Program-made: the position numbers and the translations under genes
Part shown: positions 26,901-35,080 of the stretch, one piece after another
How positions within the stretch are numbered: the first letter of the stretch is position 1
Layout of the letters: each line of letters begins with the position of its first letter
NCBI GenBank assembly: GCA_041552055.1
Contig: JBFELO010000021.1
Location: 1 to 45,177 of the forward strand
DNA: 45,177 nt
Direction of reading: 5' to 3'
From: JBFELO01 sp041552055
GTDB lineage: Bacteria; Acidobacteriota; Thermoanaerobaculia; Thermoanaerobaculales; Sulfomarinibacteraceae
The notes under the pieces: model-generated
The model's database searches: none
What the model was told of the DNA's origin: nothing
Seen by the model: only the letters and a program-made list of their open reading frames with translations

Positions 26901-28464
26901 GGAGCTGCAGCTCGAGGATGCGAGGGACGCGGCGGAGGCCGCCAACCGCGCCAAGAGCACCTTCCTCGCCAACATGAGCCACGAGCTGCGGACGCCGATG
27001 AACGCCATCATCGGCTATTCGGAGATGCTGGCCGAGGATGCCGAGGACGAGGGCCACGACGAGATAGTCCCCGATTTGGAGAAAATCAACGCCGCCGGCA
27101 AGCATCTGCTGGCGCTGATCAATGACATCCTCGATCTGTCGAAGATCGAAGCCGGTCGCATGGACCTCTTCCTCGAGACCTTCAATCTGCGGCACATGCT
27201 GGACGAAGCGGTGGCGACCGTCTTGCCGCTGATCACGAAGAACGAAAACAAACTGGAGACCGACTTTCCCGACGACCTCGGAACCGTACGTGTGGACCTC
27301 ACCAAGCTCCGCCAGGCGCTCTTCAACCTGCTGTCCAACGCCGCCAAGTTCACCGAGGGTGGCGTCGTCACTCTCGCTGCAGAAAAAGAACGGCGCCACG
27401 GCGCCGAGTGGCTCAAATTGAGCGTCACCGACACCGGAATTGGCATCAGGGAGGACAAGCTCGAGGCCGTTTTCGAGGAGTTCTCCCAGGCCGACGATTC
27501 GACGACGCGGGATTACGGCGGCACCGGCCTTGGGCTGCCGATCAGCCGTCGCTTCTGCCAGATGATGGGTGGTGACATCACGGTTGTCAGCGAGCTCGGC
27601 ACGGGGACGACCTTCACTATCGAGCTGCCGGCCCGGGTCGACGCTTTTGGGGAGGCAAAGACCGCAGCGAAGCCGGAGCATCCGGATGCGAGAGAGGTCG
27701 CGCCCGGCGTGCGGCCCATCCTGGTCGTCGATGACGATCCCAACTCCCGCGAGCTGCTTCAACGAACGCTGGAGTCTGAGGGATTCACAGTCGTCACAGC
27801 CGAGACCGGAGAAGAAGGTCTCGAGCTCGCCCGTGAGCTCAGGCCCTCCTTGATGACCCTCGATGTGCTGATGCCGAGCATGGACGGTTGGTCGGTATTG
27901 CAGGAGGTCAAGGCCGACCCCGAGCTCGAGAACATCCCTGTGATGATGATCTCCATCGCCGGCGACAAGGATCTCGGCTATACGCTGGGTGCGGTCGAGT
28001 GTCTCACGAAGCCGGTCGATCGCGACAAGCTGCGGCAGCTGGCGAGTCAGTACGCAGCCACAGTGGGCGGTGGCCGTGCCCTGGTGGTGGATGATGACCA
28101 GGGAATCCGATCGCTCTTTCAGCGGGCACTTTCCGAGGATGGATGGACGGTAGACGAGGCGGAAAACGGTGCCATCGCCCTCGAGCTGGCGAAAAAGACC
28201 CGCCCCGACCTTGTGCTGCTCGACCTGATGATGCCGGTGATGGACGGCTTCGAGTTCGTGATGCACTTCCGCAAGCTCGAAGGGTGCCGTCTGACTCCGG
28301 TCATCGTCGTCACCGCCAAGGACCTCGATCAGAGTGAACGAGAGAATCTCCTCGGCGGCGTCGAGCGGATCGTGGAAAAGGGTGCGCTGACCCGTCAGCA
28401 GCTCCTGAAACAGGTTCGAGAGCTGGTGTCGCAGCACGGCGTATCGGCCGATGGCGAAGCATGA
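23941..28464 (+). CDS. Hybrid sensor histidine kinase: extracellular sensor, HAMP, four PAS, HisKA, HATPase, two receivers
   Basis: 1507 residues. Order: membrane helix (about 6-27), a ~380-residue periplasmic Cache-like sensor, second helix (about 412-432), HAMP, four PAS domains (about 494-611, 614-731, 737-857, 860-990), HisKA with phospho-acceptor H1014 in 'MSHELRTPMNAIIGY', HATPase ('NLLSNAAKFTEGG', 'DTGIGI', 'GTGLGLPISRRF'), then two receivers with phospho-Asp D1308 ('TLDVLMPSMDGW') and D1428 ('LLDLMMPVMDGF'). The second PAS holds a C657-H658-x3-H662-x5-C668-x4-H673-x-C675 cluster that could bind metal or sense redox. The first receiver lacks the usual conserved second-half residues in part ('MMISIAGDKD'). 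GTG 23941 is chosen over TTG 23929, which has no room for the AAGGAG at 23923-23928. No DNA-binding output is attached. Confidence 0.93.
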   Translation: MGIRTKLFLTVLVLAVPAIVLVGVLSYLGGKATVEQTTLERLTAVRAGKANQIEEYFDGVRSLARIFAKDRMIVDAMIDFDDAHQTLRDIELAPDQREAVAEYYRASFLPRLESQTDARPDPAVYLPADEADFYLQYHYIVANQNAEGEKDLLDDAGDGSEYSAVHSLIHPVLRGFVHEFGFHDLFLISGSGHIVYTVTKEVDLGTSLIDGPYKGTNLATVFREAAYDHVGDAVQLVDFAPYAPSYGEPASFMAAPIIDGAWLLGVLVLQVPVGEIDDVMTGNRDWEVDGLGETGETFLVGPDFKMRSNSRFFLEDPAGYIEAAEAAGASTDDLRQIRSFGTTILLQEVRTAAAEAAQAGETATTTATDYRGVEVLTSHAPLSIEGVEWVILSEIDADEAFARIRIFTRNLVFRLVGLLALVLVASWILSRRFVAPIVELDDAAGRFAAGEEDVEVPVASGDELGGLARSFNQMVSAIRQKTAELQKTAEELEGVSSVILRWDTQGRILFMNDYGLKLFGFTADEVVGEPLAGSIVPASEVVEQNIRRMIDEIAADPARYESDETENQRKDGGRIWMAWRNTPILGDDGRLREILTIGIDITERRRIEREIAEQKQLLENTLESLTHPFYVIDAEDYTIKVANSAARVLGARGESTCHALTHKSATPCNTSQHTCPMVEVKKTGRPVTVEHIHDDADGNPRFMEVNGYPIFDDDGNVVQMIEYSIDITERREAEGQLRKLSQAVEQSSSSVVITDLAGCIEYANPKFTEITGYELEEVMGQNPRVLKSGSQPQEFYADLWATISSGREWHGEFCNRKKNGELYWESASISPIQDTSGEITHYVAIKDDITEQKRVGEELKKSEERIRTMVDNIPGVVYRCLMDDAWTMLFISDEIQVLSGYPASDFLGEQPNRTFASIMHEDDLEPIAKSAQKAVDARVPYTNEYRVIDKEGNVHWVYARGKAIYADDGTPLYLDGTIFDVTEKKVMELQLEDARDAAEAANRAKSTFLANMSHELRTPMNAIIGYSEMLAEDAEDEGHDEIVPDLEKINAAGKHLLALINDILDLSKIEAGRMDLFLETFNLRHMLDEAVATVLPLITKNENKLETDFPDDLGTVRVDLTKLRQALFNLLSNAAKFTEGGVVTLAAEKERRHGAEWLKLSVTDTGIGIREDKLEAVFEEFSQADDSTTRDYGGTGLGLPISRRFCQMMGGDITVVSELGTGTTFTIELPARVDAFGEAKTAAKPEHPDAREVAPGVRPILVVDDDPNSRELLQRTLESEGFTVVTAETGEEGLELARELRPSLMTLDVLMPSMDGWSVLQEVKADPELENIPVMMISIAGDKDLGYTLGAVECLTKPVDRDKLRQLASQYAATVGGGRALVVDDDQGIRSLFQRALSEDGWTVDEAENGAIALELAKKTRPDLVLLDLMMPVMDGFEFVMHFRKLEGCRLTPVIVVTAKDLDQSERENLLGGVERIVEKGALTRQQLLKQVRELVSQHGVSADGEA

Positions 28465-28492
28465 AATGATACGACCGCGAGAGGTGAACTGA

Positions 28493-28852
28493 ATGGCGAG
28501 AATCCTCCTGGTTGAAGACAACGAAATGAACCGTGACATGCTGTCGCGTCGGCTCGTCAAGAGGGGTCACGATGTGGTGATAGCGGTCGACGGCCAGCAG
28601 GGCGTGGACATGGCGAGCTCGGAGCAACCCGCGATCATCCTGCTCGACATGAGCCTGCCGGTGATGGATGGCTGGGAGGCGGCGCGGCTTCTCAAGGCCG
28701 ATGCAGCCACCAGTTCGATCCCGATCATCGCTCTCACCGCCCACGCCATGGCCGGCGACCGTGAGAAGTGCCTCGAGGCCGGCGCTGACGACTACGACAG
28801 CAAGCCGGTGGACTTCAAACGGCTGCTCGGCAAGATCGAGGCCTTGCTCTAG
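28493..28852 (+). CDS. Stand-alone receiver (CheY/DivK-like response regulator)
   Basis: 119 residues, a single REC domain with no output domain. The acidic pocket is 'VEDNEMNRD', the phospho-acceptor is D52 in 'ILLDMSLPVMDGW', the switch Thr lies in 'IIALTAHAMAGDR', and the Lys in 'SKPVDFKRLL'. GAGAGGTG precedes ATG 28493. It starts 28 bp after the hybrid kinase and is surely in the same operon, so it is the likely phosphate acceptor or a diffusible output of that kinase. DivK-like single receivers usually act by protein contact, here with a partner not encoded nearby. Confidence 0.93.
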   Translation: MARILLVEDNEMNRDMLSRRLVKRGHDVVIAVDGQQGVDMASSEQPAIILLDMSLPVMDGWEAARLLKADAATSSIPIIALTAHAMAGDREKCLEAGADDYDSKPVDFKRLLGKIEALL

Positions 28853-29269
28853 CGACTCCGTCCGATCGGCCGGAATCGCGGCATGAGGTTTCGACCGTGC
28901 GACGAATTGGAAGAGGCACCCGTGGTCGTGCATTCGGTCAGTCCGGGAGACACGGGCGGGGAGAGATGGCCCTGCCCGTTCGCGGGGTAGCGTGGGATCA
29001 GCCGCGCCGAACTGCCGCGCGAGATCTGCGCCGACCGCACATTCGGCGAGCAGCTCCTCTTCAGATGACTTCCCATACCGAGTCGATCTGGTCTGCTAAG
29101 GCGCTGTCCGACGATCCCGGGGCCTACGCCGCAGAGGTGCGGCGATGGCTGGCGGCAGGGGCGAGAATCGCCGCGGTTGTTGTACAGCGAGGCCGGAACA
29201 TATCTGTCGACTCGGAGAGATGCTGACAACGGACCGGTGACGCGCGGTCCCCTGCGCGTTTTGGTGGTC
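28853..29269. other. Convergent intergenic region with overlapping hairpins
   Basis: 417 bp between the receiver gene and the tail of the M20 gene. A 53-codon plus-strand frame (29065-29226) has no ribosome site or known relative. Just behind it, GGACCG (29231-29236)/CGGTCC (29245-29250) and ACGCGC (29240-29245)/GCGCGT (29254-29259), the latter followed by TTTT, are mutually exclusive hairpins; the second could be a weak plus-strand terminator for the signalling operon. Nothing else is evident. Confidence 0.4.
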
Positions 29270-30646
29270 TTAGATCCCCTGCTCGCCGAGTCGCTCCAGC
29301 AAGAGGCAGTAGGCGCGCTGGCCTCTGTCGAAGTTTGCCAATCGGAAGAACTCGTCGGGTGAGTGGAAGTTCTCGTCCGTGAGGGCAAAGGCGAAGTTCA
29401 CCGAGTCGAGGCCCAGGATTTCCTGGAACAGGCTGCAGATTGGCAGCGTGCCGCCCACCCTCAGGATGTAGGGGGCCTTGCCGTAGATCTCCTCGTGCAC
29501 GGCGGCCGCGGCCAGGTTGCCCGGGTGATCCGCGGGGATGAAGAACGGCGGTGCACTGCCCGCAAAGGGCGTGGCCGTCACCCTGACGCCGGGTGGTGCG
29601 TTGCGCGCGACGTGTCGAGTGATCGCCTCGACGATACGCTTCGGCTCCTGATCCGGGACCAGTCGACAGGTGATCTTGGCGTGAGCCTCTGAGGGGAGCA
29701 CGGTTTTGATGCCCTCGCTCTGGAAGCCGCCCCAGATGCCGTTGACCTCGAGGGTCGGCCGGGCCCACGCTCGCTCGTTGGTTGTGTAGCCGGACTCGCC
29801 GAAGAGCGCGTCCACGCCGACCCACTCCTTGTACTCCTCCTCGTCGTACGGGACCTCGGCGATCTGTCGCCGATCGTCGTCGGACAACGGCACCACCGTG
29901 TCGTAGAAACCGTCAACGGCAATTCGGCCATCGGCGTCGTGCATGGAGTCCAGGATGTGGGCGAGGGCGTGGATCGGGTTCTGCACGGCGCCGCCGCACA
30001 GGCCCGAGTGCAGATCGCGATCCGGACCGACCACGTCCACCTGCAGTGCGCAGACTCCCCTGAACGCGATGATCAGCGCGGGCTGGTCCTCGCCGTACTG
30101 GCCACCGTCGGCGCTGAACACGAGGTCGCACGCCAACAGTTCTCGGTGTGCCGTCAGAAATGTCGACAGCTGCGGGCTGCCGATCTCCTCTTGGCCCTCG
30201 AACAGGAACTTGACGTTGATGGGAAGCTCGCCGGTGGTTTTGAGCAGAGCCTCGGTGGCCAGGATCGGGATCAACATGTTGCCCTTGTCGTCGCTCGCCC
30301 CACGGGCGTAGATGCGACCGTCCCTGACGACCGGTTCGAACGGAGGAGAGGTCCACCGCTCGAGTGGATCTACCGGCTGGACGTCGAAGTGGCCGTAGAC
30401 CATGACCGTCGGTTGGCCCTCGGCGTGTAGCCAGTCGCCGTAGACCACCGGATGGCCACCCGTGGGCATGATGCTGGTGTTTTCGATCCCCGCAGCCTTC
30501 ATCCGATCGGCCACCCATTGGGCAGCCCGGCGAACATCGTCATCGTGCTCCGACAGGCCGGACACGCTCGGGATGCGCAAGAAGTCGAGAAGCTCATCCA
30601 AAAACCGCGCCTGATTATCGTCGAGGTAGGAATGCCAGTCTGTCAT
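29270..30646 (-). CDS. M20 family metallo-dipeptidase
   Basis: 458 residues, full length for M20 dipeptidases of the CNDP/carnosinase-like type. Metal site: H86 in 'GHFDVQPVDPLERW' with catalytic D88, D119 in 'GASDDKGN', the E153-E154 pair in 'FEGQEEIGSP' (catalytic base plus ligand), D180 in 'SADGG', and the late His in 'ENFHSPDEFF'. An inserted lid/dimerisation domain spans roughly 210-330. It hydrolyses dipeptides with two metal ions, usually in the cytoplasm; no signal peptide is present. ATG 30646 has GGAGGGAG upstream. A barrel protein gene lies 142 bp upstream on the same strand but co-transcription is not clear. Confidence 0.93.
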   Translation of the reverse strand: MTDWHSYLDDNQARFLDELLDFLRIPSVSGLSEHDDDVRRAAQWVADRMKAAGIENTSIMPTGGHPVVYGDWLHAEGQPTVMVYGHFDVQPVDPLERWTSPPFEPVVRDGRIYARGASDDKGNMLIPILATEALLKTTGELPINVKFLFEGQEEIGSPQLSTFLTAHRELLACDLVFSADGGQYGEDQPALIIAFRGVCALQVDVVGPDRDLHSGLCGGAVQNPIHALAHILDSMHDADGRIAVDGFYDTVVPLSDDDRRQIAEVPYDEEEYKEWVGVDALFGESGYTTNERAWARPTLEVNGIWGGFQSEGIKTVLPSEAHAKITCRLVPDQEPKRIVEAITRHVARNAPPGVRVTATPFAGSAPPFFIPADHPGNLAAAAVHEEIYGKAPYILRVGGTLPICSLFQEILGLDSVNFAFALTDENFHSPDEFFRLANFDRGQRAYCLLLERLGEQGI

Positions 30647-30788
30647 GGTCTCCCTCCAGCGCCTGGATGGTCGGAGCGACGAGATCCGAGTCTACAGGAC
30701 CCCGGCGTATCTCGAGCTCGTGATGTCGGGGTGGGAATACGCGGGTCAGAGCCGGTCCCGAAGTCGGAGAAATCGGCCCTTTCCGCGC

Positions 30789-31601
30789 TCAATTACCCAG
30801 GAACTGCATGTTGAAGCCAACGAAGAGCTGGAGCTCCGGTTGGCCCGCTCCGCGGTCCAGGATCGTGAACTGGGGCTCGATGAACACGTTGTAGACGACG
30901 CTCGGGGTGGGGATCACCTTTCCCAGACCGAGTCCTACCGGCACGTGGTAGGTGTCGTTCTCCAGGTTGAAAACCGCGATCGGCGCGCCGCGCACGTACA
31001 GCCCCTTGCCGAGCTGGACGAAGTAGAACGGCTGGAGCGCGAGGAGATTGGTACCGGGCCGGTCGTCGTCGCCCGCGAAGTCAGTCTGCCAGGTCACCAG
31101 CCCACCCCACTGGAAAACCGGTGAGCTCGCGTCGAAGTACACCGTCGCGAAGCCGCCCTGCCACCTGCCGGTTCCGATCTCGTCCTCCGATGCCGTCGGG
31201 ATCGTCAGCTGCGGTCCGACGCCGACGCTGACCGCCGGGTCGCCGGTGTCGAACAGGTAGGCGGCGAAGGCGTTGACATCGCCCAGCCCGGAGGTTGTCG
31301 TCCCGGCCCCCGTCGGCACCCTGGACACCGGCAGGGATCCCCGGAAGAGCCACGTTCCGAACGGCTGGGCGTAGCGCAGCCAGAAGGTGTTAGCGTTCTG
31401 GTTGTCGAGCCCGGACAGCTCCGGCACGTAGTAGTTGTGGAGGTTGAACGCCCGCATGTCGGCGAGCGGGTTGTTCGCGTTCGCCGCCGCCGCCGGGTCG
31501 GAACCAGGTGCGCTCTCTTCCGACGACGCGTCCTGTCCGAGCGCCGGCATCGAACAGCACCCGACAACGAGAGCCGCTCCCACAAGTGTCCGCAGATCCA
31601 T
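30789..31601 (-). CDS. Predicted outer-membrane beta-barrel protein
   Basis: 270 residues. A signal peptide ('LVGAALVVGCCSMPALG-QD') is followed by a short Ala/Asn-rich linker and then about ten amphipathic strands separated by turns ('NTFWLRYAQPFGTWLFRGSLPVSRV', 'GLGDVNAFAAYLFDTG', 'AVSVGVGPQLTIPTA', 'NLLALQPFYFVQLG'). The chain ends 'LQLFVGFNMQFLGN', close to a terminal aromatic barrel signature though not at the very last residue. The layout resembles the putative transporter/MetA-pathway outer-membrane family seen in many Gram-negative genomes, with no known cargo. ATG 31601 is preceded by AAAGGA. Confidence 0.75.
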   Translation of the reverse strand: MDLRTLVGAALVVGCCSMPALGQDASSEESAPGSDPAAAANANNPLADMRAFNLHNYYVPELSGLDNQNANTFWLRYAQPFGTWLFRGSLPVSRVPTGAGTTTSGLGDVNAFAAYLFDTGDPAVSVGVGPQLTIPTASEDEIGTGRWQGGFATVYFDASSPVFQWGGLVTWQTDFAGDDDRPGTNLLALQPFYFVQLGKGLYVRGAPIAVFNLENDTYHVPVGLGLGKVIPTPSVVYNVFIEPQFTILDRGAGQPELQLFVGFNMQFLGN

Positions 31602-31864
31602 GTGCTACAGTCCTTTCTGAACCGAATCTCTTCGCATCGCGAAGGTCTCAATCTATCGCACGCCAGCGATAGCGTCATCCGGAGCAGCAGATACCCCTTC
31701 GAGATTCTCGAATCCTGAAGAGGGCATCCCTGGCTCGGAGGGAGGCGAGGAGCCTTCTCGCATCCTACATGCGTCACGGGGCGACGGGCAACGGTTGGGC
31801 AGCCACGGACCTTGGACTGCGTACGACCCTCGACGCGCGGGCCGGGGAGAATCGCTTCACAGCA

Positions 31865-34241
31865 ATGGCTCCACTTGAATCAGGCGACCGACTCGGACGC
31901 CATGAGGTCCTCGAGCCGCTCGGTGCGGGCGGCATGGGCGAGGTCTACCGGGCGCCGTCTTCGACCAGATCGTCCATTCTGCCCCTGCATCGCCCGTCAA
32001 GCTCAACCCCGAAACTCCATCGGGTGTGGTACGGATCGTCAATTCCTGCTTGGAAAAGGACCCCGACCGTCGGCCCGATGCCGCCGAGCTACGCGAGGCG
32101 CTGGAGGGGCTGCGGCGCGAGCTCTCCGGCGAGCGCCACGGGTTTGGAGAGCGCTTTCGAAAATCGACCAAAGGGCCGGTGTTCTGGCTGGTCGCGGTCG
32201 TGACCATCGCCCTCGTGGCTTTAACGCTCGTCGTGTGGACCGTTCACGCCGGGAAGGTGCGCCGGGCGAGAGAGGTCGTGCTGCCCGAGCTCTACGAGAT
32301 GAGCTCGGAGATGAGGACCAACGTGTTGCCCGCGGTGAAACTGATCCGCGAGGTCGAACCGCTTCTCGGGGACGACACCGAATTCCAGGAGCTGAAGTCA
32401 CTCTTCACGGCTCGCATCTCGATTCGGACCGAACCGCCGGGAGCCGAGATCTCATACCGCGCCTACTCGGAGCCGGACGCACCCTGGGAGTCACTTGGAA
32501 CGACCCCCATCGAGTCGGCGGTTCTTCCAGCCACGTACCTCCGCTGGAAGGTGGAGCGGGCGGGCTACGAGACCGTGCTCGACGTGCGTCACACACACGG
32601 CTGGGGTAGCGAGTCCGGGGGGGTGGGTCCCACGGACAAGCTCTGGCGGATCGATGAGGTCGGCACGCGCCCGCCAGATATGATCCAGGTCCCGGGCAGC
32701 GACGAGATCCCCCCATTCCTGGCCGATCGGTACGAGGTCACGAACCGACAGTACAGACGGTTCGTCAATGCCGGAGGCTACGACAACCCCGAGTACTGGC
32801 AGCACGAGTTCGTCCGCGGTGATCACACCCTGGATCGCGGCTCCGCCTGGCGCTGCTCGTGGATTCCACCGGGCGTCCAGGTCCCAGCACGTGGGAGGCC
32901 GGCGACTACCCGGACGGTCAGGACGACCACCCGGTGAGAGGCGTCAGCTGGTACGAGGCGGCAGCCTTCGCCGAGTTCGTGGGCAAGAGCCTGCCCACCA
33001 TCCACCACTGGGACCGCCCAACCGGCATCTTCGTCGGCCTCGCCCGGTGGTCGTTCACGAGCCTGTTCTACCCCATGTGCAACTTCGGCGGTGACGGTCC
33101 GATGGCGGTGGGAGCGAGCCGTGCGATGACCCCGCTCGGCGCTCTGGACATGGCCGGCAACGTCCGCGAGTGGTGTTTCAACCCGACCCCGGAGGGCCGC
33201 TGTCTCAGGGGAGGGGCGTGGAACGACCAGACCTACATGTTCCACAACATTACCCAGGCCGATGGCTTCGACCGTTCTGAAAAGAACTGCTTTGGCTGAG
33301 TCACCTACGCCGATGAGAGTCCGGTGCCGGATGAGTTGTTTGAGCCGTATGCCCTGTGCGAGACGCGCAAGCTTCTCGAGGAGACTCCCGTCTCTGATGA
33401 GGTCTTCAGCGCATATCGGTCGCTCTTCGACTACGATCCACTGCCCTTGGATGCAAGGGTGGAGTCACGCCACGAAGACCACGAGGACTGGGTGCGCGAG
33501 AAGGTGAGCTATGTGGCGGCCTTCGGCGGCGAAAGGATCACGGCCCAGCTGTTCCTGCCCGGAAACGTCAACCCGCCGTACCAGGCCGTCCTGTACTTTC
33601 CCGGCTCCGGTGCGATCCCGGCGGGTCCCACCGATCGTGTAGAGCAGCGGGGAGAGTTCAGGAACAATGTCGCCTTCCTCATCAAGACGGGCCGCGCGGT
33701 GCTCTACCCCGCCTACCGAGGAACGAACGAACGTCGCCACGACATCCCGCAGAGCGTGCACTGGAGCCAGGATCCCACCCACGAGTTCACCGCCTTTCAG
33801 GTGAATATCGTCAAGGATGTGCAGCGGTCGGTCGACTTCCTCCGGTCACGCCCGGACATCGATCCGAACAAGATCGCGTACTCCGGGTTCAGCTGGGGCG
33901 GCTCGATGGCCAACCTCGTGCTCGCGGTGGGCGACAGTTTCGAGGCGGCGGTCCTCAACGTCGGGGGCATCCACGCACACGGCACACCTCGCCCCGAGGT
34001 GGACTACATCAACTACGCGCCCCGGGTCACAGTGCCGGTCCTGATGCTCAACGGCCGCTACGATCTGGCGCAGCTGTTCGGCGCCGAGGTCCAGCCGATG
34101 TACGAGCTGCTCGGCACGCCGCAGGATCACAAGCGCCTGATCGTCTACGACCCCGACCACTTCATCGACCGACGGGAGGTCGTCAACGAGACCCTCGCCT
34201 GGCTCGACCGCTACCTGGGACCGGTCACGACGGCTCGTTGA
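31865..34241 (+). pseudogene. Degraded Ser/Thr kinase - PEGA-like - formylglycine-type - alpha/beta hydrolase fusion
   Basis: The pieces of one large signalling protein lie in order. ATG 31865 begins 'SGDRLGRHEVLEPLGAGGMGEVYRA', then jumps at ~31950 to 'GAVFDQIVHSAPASPVKLNPE', the last kinase helices; compared with the intact kinase at 16637 about 208 residues (~620 bp) of catalytic core are gone and the frame shifts. The new frame has a membrane helix ('VAVVTIALVALTLVVWTV'), a PEGA-like strand domain and the start of an FGE/SUMF1 domain. A second frameshift near 32850 moves to 'VDSTGRPGPSTWEAGDYPDG' and 'ALDMAGNVREWCF'. TGA at 33297-33299 then precedes an alpha/beta hydrolase in the same frame (nucleophile in 'GFSWGGS', Asp in 'NGRYDLAQ', His in 'DPDHFID'). 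The hydrolase alone (33324-34241) remains open. Confidence 0.85.
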
Positions 34242-34382
34242 GGAGGTGACAGCGCTACCGCACCGATCAGCGGCCCTCCCGAGCGGTGGCGATGGCCTGT
34301 CCGACGTCGTCGGCCGATCGGGGGACATACATGAAACTGTAGGTCGTTGTGGTCATCGGTGATCATTTCGTATCCCGGAATT

Positions 34383-34413
34383 GAAAAGACGGCCCGCACA
34401 TCGGCGGGCCGTC
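34383..34413 (-). terminator. Intrinsic terminator of the fasciclin gene
   Basis: Read on the minus strand: GACGGCCCGC (34413-34404), loop CGATGT, GCGGGCCGTC (34397-34388), then TTTTCAA. A perfect 10 bp GC-rich stem and U-tract, 23 bp after the TAA of the fasciclin gene. Confidence 0.92.
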
Positions 34414-34435
34414 GTGACGAAGCAGCCGTCCAGGC

Positions 34436-34960
34436 TTAGCTGGTGGGCAGAATGACAGTGTCGATCACGTGGATGACGCCGTTCGAGGCCATGACGTCGG
34501 GCTTGATCACCTGGGCATTGTCCACCATCACGTTGCCGTCCTTGACTTTGATCGCGACGTCGGAGCCCTGCGCCGTGGTGGCACTGGACAGGTTGACGAC
34601 CTCATCGGACGTCACCTTGCCGGACAGCACGTGGTAGAGGAGGACCTGCTTCAGCCGATCCGGGTTGGCCAACAGATTGTCGACCGTGCCCGCAGGCAGA
34701 TTGGCGAAGGCCTCGTCGGTGGGCGCGAAGACGGTGAAAGGGCCGTCGGACTGCAACGTCTCCACGAGACCGGCGGCCTTCACGGCGGCGACCAGGGTGT
34801 TGAAGTCGCCGGCCGATGAGGCAACGGCCACGATGTCGGCGTGCGCGGCCTCGGTAGCGTGGCTGTGCTCGCCGCCGACGCCGCACTTGCCGCAGTGGGC
34901 AAAGGCCGGCGCGGAAGCCAGGAAGAGGACAACCGCCAGTGTGATCAGTTTTGATTTCAT
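34436..34960 (-). CDS. Exported single-domain fasciclin (FAS1) protein
   Basis: 174 residues. Signal peptide 'LITLAVVLFLASAPAFA', then a short mature N-terminus 'HCGKCGVGGEHSH' rich in Cys and His, and one complete FAS1 domain: H1-like box 'GPFTVFAPTDEAFANLPAG', 'QVLLYHVLSGKV' (the YH motif) and the final 'NGVIHVIDTVILP'. FAS1 domains mediate adhesion or act as periplasmic binding modules; the CxxC/His head is not part of the canonical fold and could bind a metal or form a disulfide. ATG 34960 is preceded by AAAGGGG. Its own terminator marks it as a single-gene unit. Confidence 0.93.
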   Translation of the reverse strand: MKSKLITLAVVLFLASAPAFAHCGKCGVGGEHSHATEAAHADIVAVASSAGDFNTLVAAVKAAGLVETLQSDGPFTVFAPTDEAFANLPAGTVDNLLANPDRLKQVLLYHVLSGKVTSDEVVNLSSATTAQGSDVAIKVKDGNVMVDNAQVIKPDVMASNGVIHVIDTVILPTS

Positions 34961-35080
34961 GTATGAACCCCTTTGAGTGTTTTTTGTCAGTCAAACGGCT
35001 AACAGCCACGCTTCGTGAACCATTCCAGGGTTCGAGTGCCGACCTGATTTCGGTGTGGCCTGCGTGGTACGCTCGGCGGC

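Noticed and set aside
26428..28560. A 710-codon antisense frame across the hybrid kinase
   Set aside because: It lies wholly opposite conserved kinase domains and has no ribosome site or recognisable domain.
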